Origin: an uncultured SAR116 cluster alpha proteobacterium
Lineage (GTDB): Bacteria; Pseudomonadota; Alphaproteobacteria; Puniceispirillales; Marisalimonadaceae
Length of the DNA: 64,000 bases
Assembly (NCBI GenBank): GCA_902616615.1
Contig: CACMTN010000007.1
Span: forward strand, 29,319-93,318
Direction: 5' to 3'
Part shown: positions 63,654 to 64,000 of the stretch, one piece after another
How positions within the stretch are numbered: the first letter of the stretch is position 1
Layout of the letters: the number at the start of each line of letters is the position of its first letter
Notes under the pieces: generated by a model
What the model was told of the DNA's origin: nothing
Databases searched by the model: none
The model's input: the letters and a program-made list of their open reading frames with translations, nothing else
Translations under genes and position numbers: made by a program

Positions 63654-64000
63654 TTACTCCACAAATTTGACAATCAAATTGTTCATGGTTGTTAATTTTA
63701 CATTATCATTTAAAGGCAGTAATGTGCTGTAATTGTCAAAAACTTCGCTAGTATGAACTATCGCTGTGCTATTATTTAGCATTGAATTTTTGATATTGAT
63801 ACCTTTGACTAGACCTATTTGTTTTTGTTTAATACCTTGTTTTCTTCCTAAATTTACAGTTAACTTACCTTCATCTAAAATTAATTTTCCTTCTAAAGGT
63901 AAACAATTAATTTTTTTGATAAATTTATTAGTCACGTTTAACAGATGATTTCTCACAATTTTGTCTATTTCATCTATGCTAGAAGTAGAAACATTACGTA
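63654..64000 (-). CDS. FlgT-like protein, C-terminal part (cut by window edge)
   Basis: At least 115 residues; the frame is open to base 64000, so the GTG at 63956 is not the real start. The C-terminal part (GKLTVNLGRKQGIKQKQIGL, STAIVHTSEVFDNYSTLLPL) has the pattern of FlgT-type or similar periplasmic beta-domains (LPPxxG-v, G...G, S-xS). It precedes the LysM-like gene and flgA directly. FlgT helps form rings around the basal body in Vibrio; the match is tentative. Confidence 0.5.
   Translation of the reverse strand, partial: RNVSTSSIDEIDKIVRNHLLNVTNKFIKKINCLPLEGKLILDEGKLTVNLGRKQGIKQKQIGLVKGINIKNSMLNNSTAIVHTSEVFDNYSTLLPLNDNVKLTTMNNLIVKFVE

Noticed and set aside
1..64000. tRNA, rRNA, insertion sequences and integrase genes
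   Set aside because: None was recognised on either strand by reading; small RNAs cannot be excluded without a covariance-model search.

Overview
The window is a strongly AT-rich stretch of a Gram-negative chromosome devoted almost wholly to one flagellum. The left edge carries the end of purF followed directly by a short-chain dehydrogenase gene, an arrangement known from Alphaproteobacteria. An FlbD-type regulator inside the fliE-fliF operon and a short FlgJ without a muramidase domain also fit Alphaproteobacteria. A free-living marine member is plausible, but I cannot name a genus. No stretch longer than 300 bases lacks a gene.

Layout: 1-1291 purF end and SDR (+). 1303-6764 (-): operon fliO-fliP-fliQ-fliR-flhB followed by four small membrane or Cys-rich proteins. 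6875-10185 (-): fliK-fliL-fliM-fliN. 10256-17359 (-): flbD-fliE-fliF-fliG-fliH-fliI-fliJ. 17546-18688 (+): a divergent FleQ/FlrA-type activator. 18681-27339: three large flagellins (two on -, one on +), fliS, a FliT-like gene and an orphan gene. 27424-37027: a modification island of two OGT-type glycosyltransferases, an FkbM methyltransferase, a TPR-oxygenase, a TPR-methyltransferase and a small methyltransferase. 37046-39673: fliD. 39825-41537: a ClC channel. 41615-42552: a second fliS and an orphan gene. 42553-60800 (-): the full flgBCDEFGHIJKL operon, with giant flgE (1634 codons) and flgK (2238 codons). 60927-64000: an unknown + strand gene, then DUF2802-like, flgN-like, flgM, a frameshifted flgA, a LysM-like gene and a FlgT-like gene cut by the edge.

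The parts look like one regulon. Nine matches to the sigma-54 -24/-12 promoter (TGGxA-N8-TTGC, GG to GC always 12 bases) lie just upstream of fliO, fliK, flbD, one flagellin, the first OGT gene, fkbM, the TPR-oxygenase gene, fliD and flgB, all in the right direction. The glycosylation and methylation genes therefore appear to be switched on with the hook, rod and cap genes. The two sigma-54 activators are complementary: FlbD has GAFTGA but no DNA-binding HTH, while the FleQ-type protein has the HTH but no N-terminal domain and reads GSFTGA.

The most unusual content is in the axial proteins. FlgK, FliD and two flagellins carry repeated copies of one beta-rich module (core TGTDxxGNxxTExIxG...), in places still similar at DNA level between genes. 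FlgE carries a block of a different repeat (GF..TGTxxIGxExIxYTG...FTGxTRG) of a kind I associate with phage tail proteins. The filament, cap, junction and hook thus seem to have been enlarged by shuffling surface modules. flhA, motAB, fliA, rpoN, flbT and flaF are not in the window.
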